A DNA stretch of 64,000 nt. Source: Artocarpus heterophyllus. Its lineage: Eukaryota > Streptophyta > Magnoliopsida > Rosales > Moraceae. Each line of letters begins with the position of its first letter. The first letter of the stretch is position 1. Below, piece by piece: positions 11,683 to 23,533 of this stretch. The notes beneath the pieces were generated by a model. It searched no databases. It saw only the letters and a list, made by a program, of their open reading frames with translations, and was not told the origin of the DNA. The stretch is from the NCBI GenBank assembly GCA_025403435.1, contig CM046354.1, positions 40,041,041-40,105,040 on the forward strand. The letters are read 5' to 3'. Both the position numbers and the translations under genes were made by a program.

Positions 11683-13251
11683 TTGTTTATTGGTCGACCA
11701 AAAATATCATCATTTTCTTTTTCTAGGCAAATCATATGAATAACACTACCGTAGTGGCCTAGCTGGGTTTCGGGACCTGCCCCCAAGGTCGATCGCTACA
11801 CGACCCGATATCTGGTATGGCATCATGCCCTTGTGTTCATTTCTATCATTATTAAAAATCCATTTACCAAATGTTTTCATTATCATTCATTATGGAGTTC
11901 ATTTCAGTTCACAGTTTATTAAAAATATAACCGATAAATTTCATTTTCAATCAACCATTGAAAACATTTTGATAAAAATCCTTTTCAAAGACAAATCATT
12001 TGAAACTGGGTTACTAAAGAAGGGGTAGAAGTCTTACCTGGATGCTCGTGCCGATGCCCCTACACCATAATCCTGGACCGCTATACGTTAGCTCTACGAA
12101 ACCACAAACGATCCTAGATACAAACTAAGTTGATCAATATCTAGTTTGAGACATTCTATGTTACTAAACAAATTCATGATGTCCTAGTGTGCCATTTGTA
12201 TCCTTAAAATCATTTTATAAAGTTGAAATTTCAATTAGGGTTCAAAATAGTAAAAATAGATAAAAATCACAAAATTTGCCCTTGTTCGGTCGGCCTGCCG
12301 GTCTCCTTGGTTCGGCCGACCATGTCCGGTCAGCTGAACATTCCTAGGCTCGGCCTGTCGGACGGATGAATTTGGCCTGCCGAACTGAAAAATTTCTACA
12401 AATTCTAGGCACGGGTTTTGGGTTTCCCAAAACTCAAATCTTTGTTTTAACATGTTTTTCTCAAATCTCAGGCATAGAAAACAATCATAGATAATAGAAA
12501 AACATAATAGAACACTTTTGAACTCATTTAAACAAGATTTGAACACAAAATCCCAAAAATCCAAAAATAGGGAAAAATGAGGAAAAATGAAAAATCTTGA
12601 GTCCAATCCATTTTTCTTCAAACAAAGCATAGATCCTAGTTGTTCTAAGTTCCTTTAACTCAAATCAAGGATTTTCTAACCTCAAACAAACTTAGATTTC
12701 AAAAATGCATGAAAAATTGAAAATTTGAAAAAGTTTAGAAATTTCAAATCTAACCTCAAATTCAAGCTTCAATTCCCATTTTTGGTTGTTCAATAGAGCT
12801 CCCGAGATTCCAACCCACCAAAACCCAAAGCTTGAGCTTGATTGGAGTTAAAATTTGAGAGAAAAATGAGAGAGAAGAAGAGAGACCGAGAGAGAGAGAG
12901 TGAGAGGCGCTTGGAGAGAGAGAGAAAGAGAGAGAGAGAGTGAATCAAAGAGAGGGAGAGGAGAGAGAATAAATAGAGAGAAATAGTAGATAGTTTCACT
13001 ATGTGAAAATTGTGTGCCTCCTACGGTTTTGTAAAACGGAATATATTTGACATTTTACAAATATTTGTGTCCTAAAGATTCAAAATAACATTTAAAATAA
13101 TAAAAAACAATTAGAAGTCATTAAGATAACCAAAACAACTTTACACCCAAAATTTTATTAAATGATCAAATTAATTTTAAAATATTAATTATAGCACACT
13201 AATCCATCATTTTACATTATAATATCATTAAATCAATTTTGGGGCATTACA
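11683..13251 (-). repeat. 3' LTR of gypsy C, lacking its 3' terminal ~570 bp
   Basis: From GTTTATTGGTCGACC (11685) onward it aligns with the right LTR from 35098; the first 569 bp of that LTR (34529-35097) have no counterpart here. The other end is GGGGCATTACA at 13251, next to the polypurine tract. It contains the unit cluster at 12283-12392 and a GA-rich tract at about 12850-12980. The truncation means no left TSD can be found. Confidence 0.82.
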
Positions 13252-13252
13252 A

Positions 13253-13270
13253 CTCTCCACCCCTAAAAGA
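13253..13270 (-). promoter_or_regulatory. Polypurine tract of gypsy C
   Basis: The minus strand reads TTTTAGGGGTGGAGAGT directly before the LTR start TGTAATGCCCC, the usual plus-strand priming site of a plant gypsy element. Confidence 0.75.
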
Positions 13271-13377
13271 AATTTTGCCCTCAAAATTTACAAATCAATC
13301 TATAAACAAAACAGATGTGGATACAACTCCTGCATGCTCGACTCTAACTCCCAAGTGGCCTCATCAACCCCGTGATG

Positions 13378-15398
13378 CTACCACATGACCTTTACCAATG
13401 GTATATCCCGATGATGTAAACTGATCACTTTTTGATCGATAATTTGTACCAGTACTTCCTTGTGCGTCGTATCTTCCCGAACCTGTACATTGCAAAATGA
13501 AAATATCTTACCCTGCTCAGGTGGACACTTCCTAAGCATCGACACATGGAACACGTCATGAACATGAGAAAGTTCGGGCAGAAGGTTGAGCCGATAAGCG
13601 ACCACACCAACATGCTGAGTGATCTCGAACAGTCCAATATATCTCAGTGCAAGCTTTCCACTCACTCTGAATTACAAATTCCAAGGGTCGACGTCTTCTA
13701 TCCGCATGACTCTTCTATCGACTCTAAGCTGCCCTCAATCGATCTAAAATTATGGCGACTTTCTCATTACTATCACGAATCTCATCCGGCCTAAGAATAA
13801 CCCTGTCTTTCTTCTCTGTCCAACACACCGGTGACCTACACGGTCGCTCATACAATGCCTCAAATGGTGCCATACCAATGCTTGCTTGATAGCTGTTGTT
13901 GTACGCGAATTCTGCCAGATGCAAATATTTCTTCCAATTCCCACCGAAGTGTAACGCACAAGCACGCAACATGTCCTCGAGAATCTAGATAACCAGCTCA
14001 GACTGTCCATCAGTCTGAGGATGAAATGCCATACTGAAGTTCAAATCTATACCTAAAGCCTCCTGAACTTTTCTAGTACTTAGTATTAAACCTGGTGTCT
14101 CGATCAGATGTGATGGACAAAGGAACTCCATGCAATCTCACTATGTTCTACAGGTACAACTCCTCGAGAATCCTCCTCGAACATGTCGACCTGAATGGAA
14201 TGAAATGCGTCGATTTTGTCAACCTGTCGACCACAACCCAAACTACATCATGCTGTTGCTCCATCCTCAGCAAACCTGTGAGAAAGTCCATCGTCACATG
14301 CTCCATTTTCACCCTGAAATAGGAAACGGCTGAAGCTGACCTACAAGCTTCTGATGCTCGGCTTTCACCTGGAGACACGTCGTACACTTGGCCATGTACT
14401 CTCGAACATCTTTCTTCATACCTCTCCACCAATATTGCCTCTTCAAATCATGATACATCTTCATGCTCCCCGAATGAATAGCAAACTGAGACCTATTAGC
14501 GTCATCCATAATGGCTTTCGTCACCTCTACGATGGCTGGAATTGCAAGACGCTTTTGAAAATACAACGATCCATTTGTAGGCACTCTCCATTCTTCAAAC
14601 TACTCTTTGTTCTAAATCTGCATTGAAATCCCTTGCAAATGCTAGTCCTGCCACTGATTTTGCTTCACCATTTGAACAAGAGCTAGGGTCACTTCCATAT
14701 GGTATACCAAAACACAATCATAGTCTTGATGACACTATAGTCCATATTCGCTCACTATCGCATCCCTATTCCAATCCTCAAGAGCCAAACTAGCTAGAAT
14801 CCCTGAAGACTTTTTACTAAGCGCATCTACGACCACATTAGCTTTCCTGGGATGATATTACAATGCAAAATCATAATCCTCAATGTACTCCTTCCATCAC
14901 TGCTGCCTCAAGTTAAGTTCCCTCTGAGTGAACAGATACCTCTGAGTGATCAGATACCTCAAACTCTTATGATCGAAAAAAACCTGAAATGTCACCCCAT
15001 ACAAATAACATCTTCAAATCTTCAACGCGTGAATCACCACCGTGAGCTCCAAGTCATGAGTAGGATAATTCCACTCATGAGGTCGTAGTTGTCTTGATCC
15101 GTACGCAACCACGCGTCCATGCTGCATCAACACGCATCCAAGTCCGCGTCCTAAAGCATCTGCACAAACCTCATATAGCTCATCACTACTAGGAATAATC
15201 AATACTTGAGCTGAAGTCAACCAATTCTTCAATTCCTAAAAAGAAAGCTCACATTCTTCATCCCACTTAAACCTGACATTTTTCCTGATCAACCTCATCA
15301 ACGGCGTTGCAAACTTCAAGAAATCCTTTACAAATTTCTTGTAATACCCTACAAGACCCAAAAAGCTACGAATTTTTGTTATATTCCTTGGTCGTTCT
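13378..15398 (-). pseudogene. Gypsy C pol, 3' part: RT end, RNase H, integrase, C-terminal domain
   Basis: Minus-strand pieces in several frames. RT-RNase H connection: RERPRNITKIRSFLGLVGYY (about 15398-15340). RNase [21 protein letters not shown] and [17 protein letters not shown] (about 15180-15020). Integrase zinc site: HSGSMKMYHDLKRQYWW then MAKCTTC (about 14480-14390). Integrase core: MEHVTMDFLTGL, VVVDRLTKSTHFIPF (about 14310-14200) and WKKYLHLAEFAYNNSYQ, GMAPFEALYER (about 13940-13850). Tail: LALRYIGLFEI, VAYRLNLLPELSHVHDVFHV and VISLHHRDIPLVKVMW. Stops and frameshifts separate the pieces. The RT core before RERP is absent, cut where copia A begins. Confidence 0.88.
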
Positions 15399-16834
15399 CG
15401 AGAAAAAATCTCCGTGAATATTTTATTTTCCACCCGAGATTCTAAAGGATAAAGTCTCAGTTTTGATTCAAATAACCCAATAGAGAAGTTATCTGATCAA
15501 AACAAACTTTGTCAAGATAATCTCTAAGAAAATAAATCAATTCACAATAATTCAACAAGTTTATCTTGTTCTAATTTTGTCCAAAAATTAAAACAACCGA
15601 TAAACAAACAAGAATTATCTGATCGTAATAATTCAACAAGTTTATGTTGAACTAATTTCTTACAAAATTAATTCAACCAATAAACAGACATGAATTATTT
15701 GATTCTTACAAATTTTAAACCAATCTGATAAATCTGACATAAGTCAACAATTATTGGAAAAGCACGCCGTGTCGTTATAGGATTTTGTGAGCTAGCAAAG
15801 GGGACCAAAATGGACCTATAAAGTTCAAGCTCATGATAATTATGAAACCCAATATCCCAGATATACATTTCACAATTATCAACTCCAACGCTACTCCACT
15901 AAAAGCTTGGAGCTGCACTCTCGAACTTTATAGAATTATGAAGCTTGTGTAACTAAGTCTCCATGACATATCATAGTGTATCGTATCCCCATATGATCAT
16001 CCATAATCGGCTTAAGGACAAGTTTTGTCTTACCTTCCTGATTATTTTTATCTTACGTTCCATTGTCTCACTATCAGAAAACTTACCATCCAAAGATAGT
16101 ATACCATTCGGTTACACCTATGTATCCAAATGGTTGAGCGCTCCAGTTTTCCAATTACAGGACAACGCATATAAGAGGATATCATTACTCCTAAAGAGGA
16201 GCTATGGATTCCATATCTATGAATAATAAGTCTACGCTATCAAGAGTCATGCCTCCAATGTACCGGCATGCATACCACTATAGAGATGTGGGAGTCATCC
16301 ATTGGTACATCAAAAGACACAAGTCGAGATAACGGGCCCACTATTCATCTCAGGATTAAGATACAATACAAATGACTGTCTAAAGTGAATCGATTTGCCA
16401 AGACAGAATTATTAATCCAAATCAATTCACTTTATGCCCTGATCCAACACATCGTCACATATGACAACGTGCCAATGTTTCTATTCACGGAGTCCAACTC
16501 CGATGGCCAAGACAAACCATCTCCCAAAAGGGATATAGAGAACATAACAATCTTTACATGAATAAAGCGCCCAACTTTATTCCCTCGATTACGGATCATA
16601 TGTTTTAGACCATCACCTTAAGAATCGTGTCTACCGCATAATCATCCCATCATATGCCCAATTCTTAAGGTTTAGACTGACAGTCTCAGACTACTGTTTG
16701 CTTATCATACATTCAACAAATATGAATGTAAAGAGGACAAGATTTGGTATATATAAATGAATAAATTCTTTATTGATAAAAATGTCTCCAAAAACGTATT
16801 ACATTTTTACTCCTTAGGGCATACATGTCTAACA
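15399..16834 (-). repeat. 3' LTR of element A, lacking 582 bp at its 3' end
   Basis: It aligns with 31239-32671 of the right LTR from AGAAAAAATCTCC (15401) to CATGTCTAACA (16834). The 30657-31238 part (U5, R and the promoter-proximal U3 in the element's orientation) is missing and replaced by gypsy RT sequence. The polypurine tract AAGTGGGAGA sits just beyond 16834 on the minus strand. Confidence 0.9.
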
Positions 16835-16848
16835 ATCTCCCACTTGCA

Positions 16849-18541
16849 CTAAGTGAGTAAATACTGCAAATTTCGCATCCCCATAGCTTCCACATGCCTC
16901 TCGAAGACTCTCCCAGTAAGTGGCTTCGTAAATGGATCAGCTAAATTGTCCTCTAACGCAATCTTGCACAACGTGACATGCCCGCCCTCAACGAAGTCCT
17001 TTATCACAAGATACTTTCGATCAATATGCTTACTCTTCTTGTGAAATATTGGTTCCTTAGCATTAGCTACTGCAGCACTGTTATCACAGTACAGTGATAC
17101 CGCTTTATCCATACCAGGAACTACCTCAAGATCCCTAAGGAACTTGAGGAGCCACACTGCTTTTTTTGAAGCATCACTAGCTGCCACATACTCGGCCTCC
17201 ATCGTTGAATCTGAAGTGCAATCTTGCTTCGCACTTCTCCAACTGATGGCACCGCCACCTAGAGTAAACACAAACCCCGAAGTCGATTTCCTAGAATCCA
17301 GACAGGATTGAAAATCCGAATCAGTGTATCCTAGAGGAGTCAAATCCTCACCCGAATACACAAGCATATACCCTCGAGTCCTTCTCAGGTACTTGAAAAT
17401 ATGCTTTACCGCAACCCAATGGTTCGGTCCTGGATCTGCCTGAAATCGACTTACAATCCCGACCGCATAGCTAATATCCAGTCGTGTGCAAAGCATGGCA
17501 TACATGAGACTACCCACTGCCGAAGCATAAGGTACCTTCTTCATGTATTCTCTTTCTTCATAAGACTTTGGAGAGTCTTTCTTAGAAAGAGTAATTCTAG
17601 ACCTAGATGGTTGCCCACCTTTCTTGGAATCCTGCATTGCAAACCTCCTGAGAATTTTATCTATGTAGCCGGCCTCAGATAAAGCTATCATTTTCTTCAT
17701 CCTATCCCGAAAGATCTGGATACCGAGAACAAAATTAGCCTCACCTAAGTCCTTCATATCAAACTGCTTGGTCAACCATAATTTGACCGATGACAATGCT
17801 CCAATGTCATTGCCAATTAGCAGAACGTCATCTACATAGAGCAGTAGAAAAACCACCTTCCCATCCTTAATGTGTTTGTAAACACATGGTTCATCCACAT
17901 TTTGTGAGAACCCGTAAGTCTTGATCACTTGATCAAATCTTATGTTCCAAGAATGAGAAGCCTGCTTAAGTCCATAAATAGACTTTAGCAGCTTACAAAC
18001 CTTACCCTCTTGACCCGCGACCTTGAACCCGTCTAGTTGTTCCATATAAATGGACTCATCAAGATAGCCATTCAGAAAAGCCGTCTTGACATCCATCTGC
18101 CAAATCTCGTAGTCGAGAGCGGCAACTATGGACAAGAGAATCCAGATGGAATTAAGCATGGCTACAGGCGAAAAGGTTTCCTCATAATCGATTCCTTCAT
18201 TTTGCGTATAACCCTTAGCTACCAGTCTAGCCTTAAAGGCTTCGACCTTTCCATCCACTCCTCTTTTCCTCTTGTAGATCCACTTACACCCCATAGGTTT
18301 TACCCCTTCGGGAAGATCCACAAGCTCCCAGACCTGATTAGTCTCCATAGACTTCATCTCAATGTTCATGGCCTCTCTCCAGAGTCTTGAATCAACATCC
18401 TCCATAGCTTCTCTGTAAGTATAAGGATCCCTATCATGTTCATCCGGTTCTGCCAAAAAGACCTCCCCATTGAACATATACCGCTCAGGTTGACACCCGA
18501 TCCTCCCACTATGCCGAAGCCCCTGAGGTTGTTGTTCAGGT
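16849..18541 (-). pseudogene. Element A pol, 3' half: RT and RNase H (open frame, cut by B)
   Basis: An open frame runs from the TGA-type end after LQYLLT to the junction with B; the longest Met-initiated part is 542 residues (18477-16849). RT motifs: [64 protein letters not shown] (catalytic YVDD), [18 protein letters not shown]. RNase H motifs: [30 protein letters not shown] and [15 protein letters not shown], so all acidic residues are present. The terminal [19 protein letters not shown] region is complete. It was the C-terminal part of one polyprotein whose N-terminal part resumes at 26733. It cannot be translated from the element promoter now that B intervenes. Confidence 0.92.
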
Positions 18542-18570
18542 TGTTGGAAACAAAGTGCGCAGCGGAATTT

Positions 18571-18804
18571 TTAAAATTTTTCATCAGAGTAATTTCCAAA
18601 ACACAAGTTTGACATGTTATATGTATAAATTAAACAGATCTTACTAACCTCAGTGTGCCGAAGAACCTCCGCGACCTGTGTAGAGAAGTAACGTTCCAGA
18701 AGAGCCTCAACCAACTGGTCTTCTTTGCTATTCTCTATCCACAACCGGAGTGAGTGTGGGCTCACACGTACAGCTCTTCCACCGGTGACTCTCCTTCCAA
18801 CCAA
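18571..18804 (-). other. 77-codon sense ORF in the transcribed part of the copia LTR (possible uORF)
   Basis: This Met-initiated ORF (MVGRRVTGGRAVRVSPHSL..) starts about 130 bp downstream of the LTR TATA box and stays open in several LTRs (24731-24964, 54830-55063, and a 73-codon form at 62491-62712). In a 5' LTR it would lie upstream of gag in the genomic RNA. It resembles nothing I know. Conservation may only reflect recent copying; in the old 9016 LTR the same frame has stops. Confidence 0.3.
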
Positions 18805-18933
18805 TAGAGAGAACCCAAAGCTAGTGTTCGTAATTTGTGAACAAAAGCTCTCAGGGAGTTTTCAGATGCTCACTAGAAGAGTATCACTCTTAATCTCTCA
18901 AATTGATATGAGTAAATCATTAGACTCACTCCC

Positions 18934-18941
18934 TTTTTATA
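18934..18941 (-). promoter_or_regulatory. TATA box, element B 3' LTR
   Basis: The sense strand reads ATAGGTATAAAAAGGGAGTGAG. The same box is present at 25094-25101, 55193-55200 and 62842-62849; in A's right LTR it is changed to GTTATATAATGGG (about 31052-31058). Confidence 0.78.
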
Positions 18942-19058
18942 CCTATTGGTCCTTGGGGTCAGTCCATATCAGATTAGGTCTCAAAAATTGAAACAGAATC
19001 AAGTTCGGATCAATATCTGATAAGATACGCGTGAAAAACGCGTAATCTTAACTGTCGC

Positions 19059-19119
19059 GGTCGACATGCCGAACTGTGAGATAGGCATGCCGAACTTTCT
19101 GATCGACAGGCCGAACTGC
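19059..19119. repeat. Three palindromic TCGGCATGCCGA/TCGGCAGGCCGA units in U3
   Basis: Units TCGACATGCCGAACTG, ATAGGCATGCCGAACT and GATCGACAGGCCGAACTG, spaced 22-24 bp, about 120-180 bp upstream of the TATA box in the sense direction. Confidence 0.85.
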
Positions 19120-20559
19120 CGAGAAAAAATCTCCTTGAATCTTTTATTTTCCACCCGAGATTCTAAAGGATAAAGTCTCAGTTTTGATTCAAATAGCCCA
19201 ATAGAAAAGATATCTGATCAAAACAAACTTTATCAAGATAATCTCTAAGAAAATAAATCAATTCACAATAATTCTACAAGTTTATCTTGTTCTAATTGTC
19301 CAAAATTAAAACAACCGATAAACAGACAAGAATTATCCGAACGCCATAATTCAACAAGTTCATCTTGAACTAATTTCTTACATAATTAATTCAACCGATA
19401 AACAGACATGAATTATTTGATTCTTTTAAACCAATCTGATAAATCCGACATAAGTCACCAATTATTGGAAAAGCACGCCGTGTCATTACAGGATTTTGTG
19501 AGCTAGCAAAGGGGACCAAAATGGACCTATAAAGTTCAAGCTCATGAAAATTATGAAACCCAATATCCCAGATATACATTTCACAATTATCAACTCCAAC
19601 GCTACTCCACTAAAAGCTTGGAGCTGCACTCTCGAACTTTATAGAATTACGAAGCTCGTGTAGCTAAGTCTCCATGACATATCATAGTGTATCGCATCCC
19701 CATATGATCATCCATAATCGGCTTAAGGACAAGTTCTGTCTTACCTTCCCGATTATTTTTATCTTACGTTCCATTGTCTCACCATTAGAAAACTTACCAT
19801 CCAAAGATAGTATACCATTCGGTTACACCTATGTATCCAAATGGTTGAGCGCTCCAGTTTTCCAATTATAGGACAACGCATATAAGAGGATATCATTACT
19901 CCTAAAGAGGAGCTATGGATTCCATATCTATGAATAACAAGTCTACACTACCAAGAGTCATGCCTCCAACGTGCCGGCATGCATGCCACTATAGAGATGT
20001 GGGAGTCACCCATTGGTACATCAAAAGACACAAATCGAGACAACGGGCCCATTATTCATCTCAGGATTAAGATACAATACAAATGATTGTCTAAAGTGAA
20101 TCGATTTGCCAAGACAGAATTATTAATCCAAATCAATTCACTTTATGTCCCGATCCAACACATCGTCACCTATGACAACGCGCCAATGTTTCTATTCACG
20201 GAGTCCAACTCCGATGGCCAAGACAAACCATCTCCCAAAAGGGATATAGACAACATAACAATCTTTACATGAATAAAGCGCCCAACTTTATTCCCTCGAT
20301 TGCGGATCATATATTTTAGACCATCACCTTAAGAGTCGTGTCTACCGCATAATCATCCCATCATATGCCCAACTCTTAAGGTTTAGACTGACAGTCTCAG
20401 ACTACTGTTTGCTTATCATACATTCAACAAATATGAACATAAAGAGGACAATATTTGGTATATATAAATGAATAAATTCTTTATTGATAAAAATGTCTCC
20501 AAAAACGTATTACATTTTTACTCCTTAGAGCATACATGTCTAACAATCTCCCACTTGCA

Positions 20560-23055
20560 CTAAGTGAGTAAATACTGCAAATTTTGCATCCCCATAGCTT
20601 CCACATGCCTTTCGAAGACTCTCCCAGAAAGTGTCTTCGTAAATGGATCAGCTAAATTGTCCTCTGACGCGATCTTGCACACCGTGACATGCCCGCTCTC
20701 AACGAAGTCCTTTATCACATGATACTTCCGATCAATATGCTTACTCTTCTTGTGAAATCTTGGTTCCTTAGCATTAGCTACCGCCGCACTGTTATCACAG
20801 TACACTGATACCGCTTTATCCACACCAGGAACTACCTCAAGATCCCCAAGGAACTTACGGAGCCACACTGCTTCTTTCGAAGCATCACTAGCCGCCACAT
20901 ACTCGGCCTCAAGATCCTCAAGGAAAGTTGCATTAGTTGATACCACGACTTTATTTTCCTTTGGGTTATAAAAATAACCCCCTTTAGTCCCTTTTGGATA
21001 TCCTACAAACACGCAAACTTCTGAACGTGCTTCCAAGTTATTCGGATCCTTAAACAGGACATGAGCTGGACATCCCCATATGCGAATATGGTTTAAGGAT
21101 GTCTTTCGTCTTGTCCACAACTCGTGAGGAGTTTTAGGTACCGATTTTGAAGGCACATTGTTCAAAAGATAAGATGTGGTTTGTAGTGCATATCCCCAAA
21201 AGGATAAAGGCAATGATGAATAACTCATCATGGACCGAATCATGTCCAACAAAGTCCTATTCCTTCTCTCTGCTACGCCATTCTGCTGCGGAGTACCCGA
21301 CGCAGTCAAATGGGATAAAATCCCATTCTCTAACAAGTGTCCCAAGAACTCATCAGAAAGGTATTCCCCACCTCGATCAGATCGAAGTGCCTTTATGGGT
21401 CTACCCAATTGCTTTTCCACTTCAGCCCGAAACTCCCTGAACTTATCATAAGTTTCACTTTTGTGGTGCATTAGGTACACATACCCATATCTTGAGTAAT
21501 CGTCAATAAAAGTAACGAAGTACTCATACCCTCCTCGTGCCCGGATGTTCATCGGTCCGCAAACATCACTATGCACAAGTTCTAGAACCCCTTCGGCCCT
21601 ATTGCCCTTAGACCCGTATGGTCTTTTGGTCATTTTACCCTCCAAACAAGACTCACATTGAGGTATAGATTCCACCTTTAAGTGACTTAAAGGTCCATCC
21701 CTTACCAACCTTTGAATCCTATTTAGGTTAATATGGCCAAGGCGCAAATGCCAAAGATAAGTCTTATTAGAGTGAGAAGTTTTAAGTCTTTTTGAGTCAT
21801 TATCATTTATCTCAGCATTAAGCAATAGGTCCATCTTAGGTTTGATAAAATATAGATTATTTTGCATCCATCCAGAACAGATAAAAGATTTGTTTTTACG
21901 AATCACCACTTTTTCATTAAAAGATACCACGTAGGAGTCTTTAAATAAAGAAGATACAGAAATTAAATTCCTTTTAAATTTAGGAACATAAAAACAATCT
22001 CGCAAAATTAAACTCCTATAATTATCAAAATAAAGATGGACATCTCCCACTGCTTCCGCTGAGACCAAGGATCCATCGCCCATCCGAAGCGTTAAGTCTT
22101 CACCAAGTAGACTTCTCGTTTCTTTGAATCCCTGCAGAGAAACACAAACATGATTAGTTGCACCGGAATCTATGACCCAAATGTCACTGGATTCCTCAAC
22201 CAAACAAGTTTCTAAATATAGAAGATCACACCTACCTCCCTTGGAAAGGAAGTCCTTGCAATGCTTCTTTATATGCCCGACCTTACCACAAAAGAAGCAC
22301 TTAAGCTTCTTTGGGTTCTTCTTCTTCTTCTTCTTGCTTTTGGTAGCAATAGGAATAGAAGACTTCCCACTTTTGGCCCGTTGCTTCTTTCCATTCCCAG
22401 GGTTAGGATTGGAACCAGAAGCAGCTACCATATTGGCCTCTCCACCAGCAGGAGACTCCCTGATCAGCAGTTCAAACTCTTGTAACTGTTTCATCAGTTC
22501 TGTCAAGGTCATATCCCGTCTATTGCTTAGATTAAAAGTAGCTCTAAACGGAATAAATTCCTTAGACAGAGTCTCAAAGACCATAGTCATCTGAGTGTCA
22601 GCATCGATGTCGGCTCCATTGGTTTGAGCCTCAGCGAGGTAACCCATGACCAACATCATGTGCTCCTTTACAGATGTCCCCGGTCTCTGTCTACAGTTTA
22701 AGAGTTTCCGAAGCGCCCCTTGCCGCTTTGTTATGGCCTGGCCTCCAAACATGTCTTCAAGATTATCCAAGATCTGCTTCGCAGTCTCATAATCCTGATG
22801 TTGAGCCTGCAGCACGTTATTCATGCTAGCCATAACATAGCAGCGGGCCTGATCATTGGCATCTTTCCAGCGGTCGTACGCTTGGAATTGCTCATTACTT
22901 GAGTCTCCCGTAGGCTCGGGAGGACAAGGAGTTGTCAGAACATATTTCAGTTTCTCAAAGGAAAGGACGATGTCCAGGTTCCGTTTCCAATCATTATAGT
23001 TCTCACCGGTTAATTGGTTTTTGTCAAGTATCGATGATAAAGCGTTTTTAGACAT
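20560..23055 (-). CDS. Copia polyprotein of B: gag-protease-integrase-RNase H tail, RT deleted in frame
   Basis: An open frame of 831 residues from [20 protein letters not shown] (ATG at 23055, chosen because it matches the gag start in other copies; the frame stays open 24 codons further upstream) to LQYLLT. Order: gag about 1-240; CCHC knuckle [14 protein letters not shown]; protease [15 protein letters not shown]-pre-integrase [15 protein letters not shown] and CESCLEGK; integrase core [55 protein letters not shown]. After [12 protein letters not shown] it jumps to [17 protein letters not shown] and the RNase H end. Compared with E, 1462 nt (57179-58640) are replaced by AAGA, a net loss of 486 codons including all of RT. 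The frame has no stop. Confidence 0.93.
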   Translation of the reverse strand: MSKNALSSILDKNQLTGENYNDWKRNLDIVLSFEKLKYVLTTPCPPEPTGDSSNEQFQAYDRWKDANDQARCYVMASMNNVLQAQHQDYETAKQILDNLEDMFGGQAITKRQGALRKLLNCRQRPGTSVKEHMMLVMGYLAEAQTNGADIDADTQMTMVFETLSKEFIPFRATFNLSNRRDMTLTELMKQLQEFELLIRESPAGGEANMVAASGSNPNPGNGKKQRAKSGKSSIPIATKSKKKKKKNPKKLKCFFCGKVGHIKKHCKDFLSKGGRCDLLYLETCLVEESSDIWVIDSGATNHVCVSLQGFKETRSLLGEDLTLRMGDGSLVSAEAVGDVHLYFDNYRSLILRDCFYVPKFKRNLISVSSLFKDSYVVSFNEKVVIRKNKSFICSGWMQNNLYFIKPKMDLLLNAEINDNDSKRLKTSHSNKTYLWHLRLGHINLNRIQRLVRDGPLSHLKVESIPQCESCLEGKMTKRPYGSKGNRAEGVLELVHSDVCGPMNIRARGGYEYFVTFIDDYSRYGYVYLMHHKSETYDKFREFRAEVEKQLGRPIKALRSDRGGEYLSDEFLGHLLENGILSHLTASGTPQQNGVAERRNRTLLDMIRSMMSYSSLPLSFWGYALQTTSYLLNNVPSKSVPKTPHELWTRRKTSLNHIRIWGCPAHVLFKDPNNLEARSEVCVFVGYPKGTKGGYFYNPKENKVVVSTNATFLEDLEAEYVAASDASKEAVWLRKFLGDLEVVPGVDKAVSVYCDNSAAVANAKEPRFHKKSKHIDRKYHVIKDFVESGHVTVCKIASEDNLADPFTKTLSGRVFERHVEAMGMQNLQYLLT

Positions 23056-23205
23056 TTTCAATCTACAATAAAGAATCATATACCAAACATAAGCAAACAT
23101 ATATAATAATTTAGTAAGATAACACAATCATGTAAATTATACAAATGTGTTTATGTGTCAAAACCTTGAAAATATCACAACCTTACAACGATAATTCCCA
23201 ACTCA

Positions 23206-23533
23206 GAATTCAACAAGCTCCTAGGGGAGTCATGCCAAATTCAATCAGGAACACGGATCCCCTCCTGATTAATATATGCCATCCAGGACCCGTATGATCC
23301 AGCATATACTAATAATCGTTTCTTTGGCCATTAATTTTATTAACAGAGCTCCTAGGGGAGGTTAATAATAAAATTAACGTGAGTGTATAACCACCGTTTT
23401 AATATTTTATCCATGATTTATAATCACCACCTAGGGGTGTGCAACCATAAATCATACTAAAATACCTTATCCTTTCAGAGATCCAATCTGGTACATGATA
23501 GAAATCCCTTCCTAGGGGTTGGGACCATCATGT
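23206..23533 (-). promoter_or_regulatory. Leader array of four inverted repeats with CCTAGG apices
   Basis: Between primer site and gag, four consecutive inverted repeats each centre on CCTAGG. Arms: GAATT 23206-23210 / AATTC 23238-23242; TTAATTTTATTAAC 23331-23344 / GTTAATAATAAAATTAA 23361-23377; ATGATTTAT 23413-23421 / ATAAATCAT 23447-23455; ACATGAT 23493-23499 / ATCATGT 23527-23533. Inner arms CTCC/GGAG, CACC/GGTG and TCCC/GGGA extend the stems. The same array is in A (29142-29473), E (60932-61260), G (54232-54561) and, in plus orientation, D (49287-49616). A self-complementary apex suggests RNA kissing and genome dimerisation, by inference. Confidence 0.6.

Larger units (their letters stand above)
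18542..20545 (-). repeat. 3' LTR of element B, 2004 bp
   Basis: TGTTGGAAAC...ATGTCTAACA on the plus strand. TATA box at 18934-18941. Three palindromic units at 19059-19119, against four in the other LTR. Confidence 0.96.

Noticed and set aside
22172..22594. 140-codon plus-strand ORF (also at 59898 and 28109)
   Set aside because: It is a shadow antisense to the gag/knuckle region of the copia polyprotein, including the Lys-rich run that gives poly-Phe.
20560..23127. B's polyprotein starting at the upstream ATG (23127)
   Set aside because: The upstream 24 codons lie in the leader and are hydrophobic; in A, E and D the recognisable gag begins at MSKN, so the internal ATG at 23055 is preferred.
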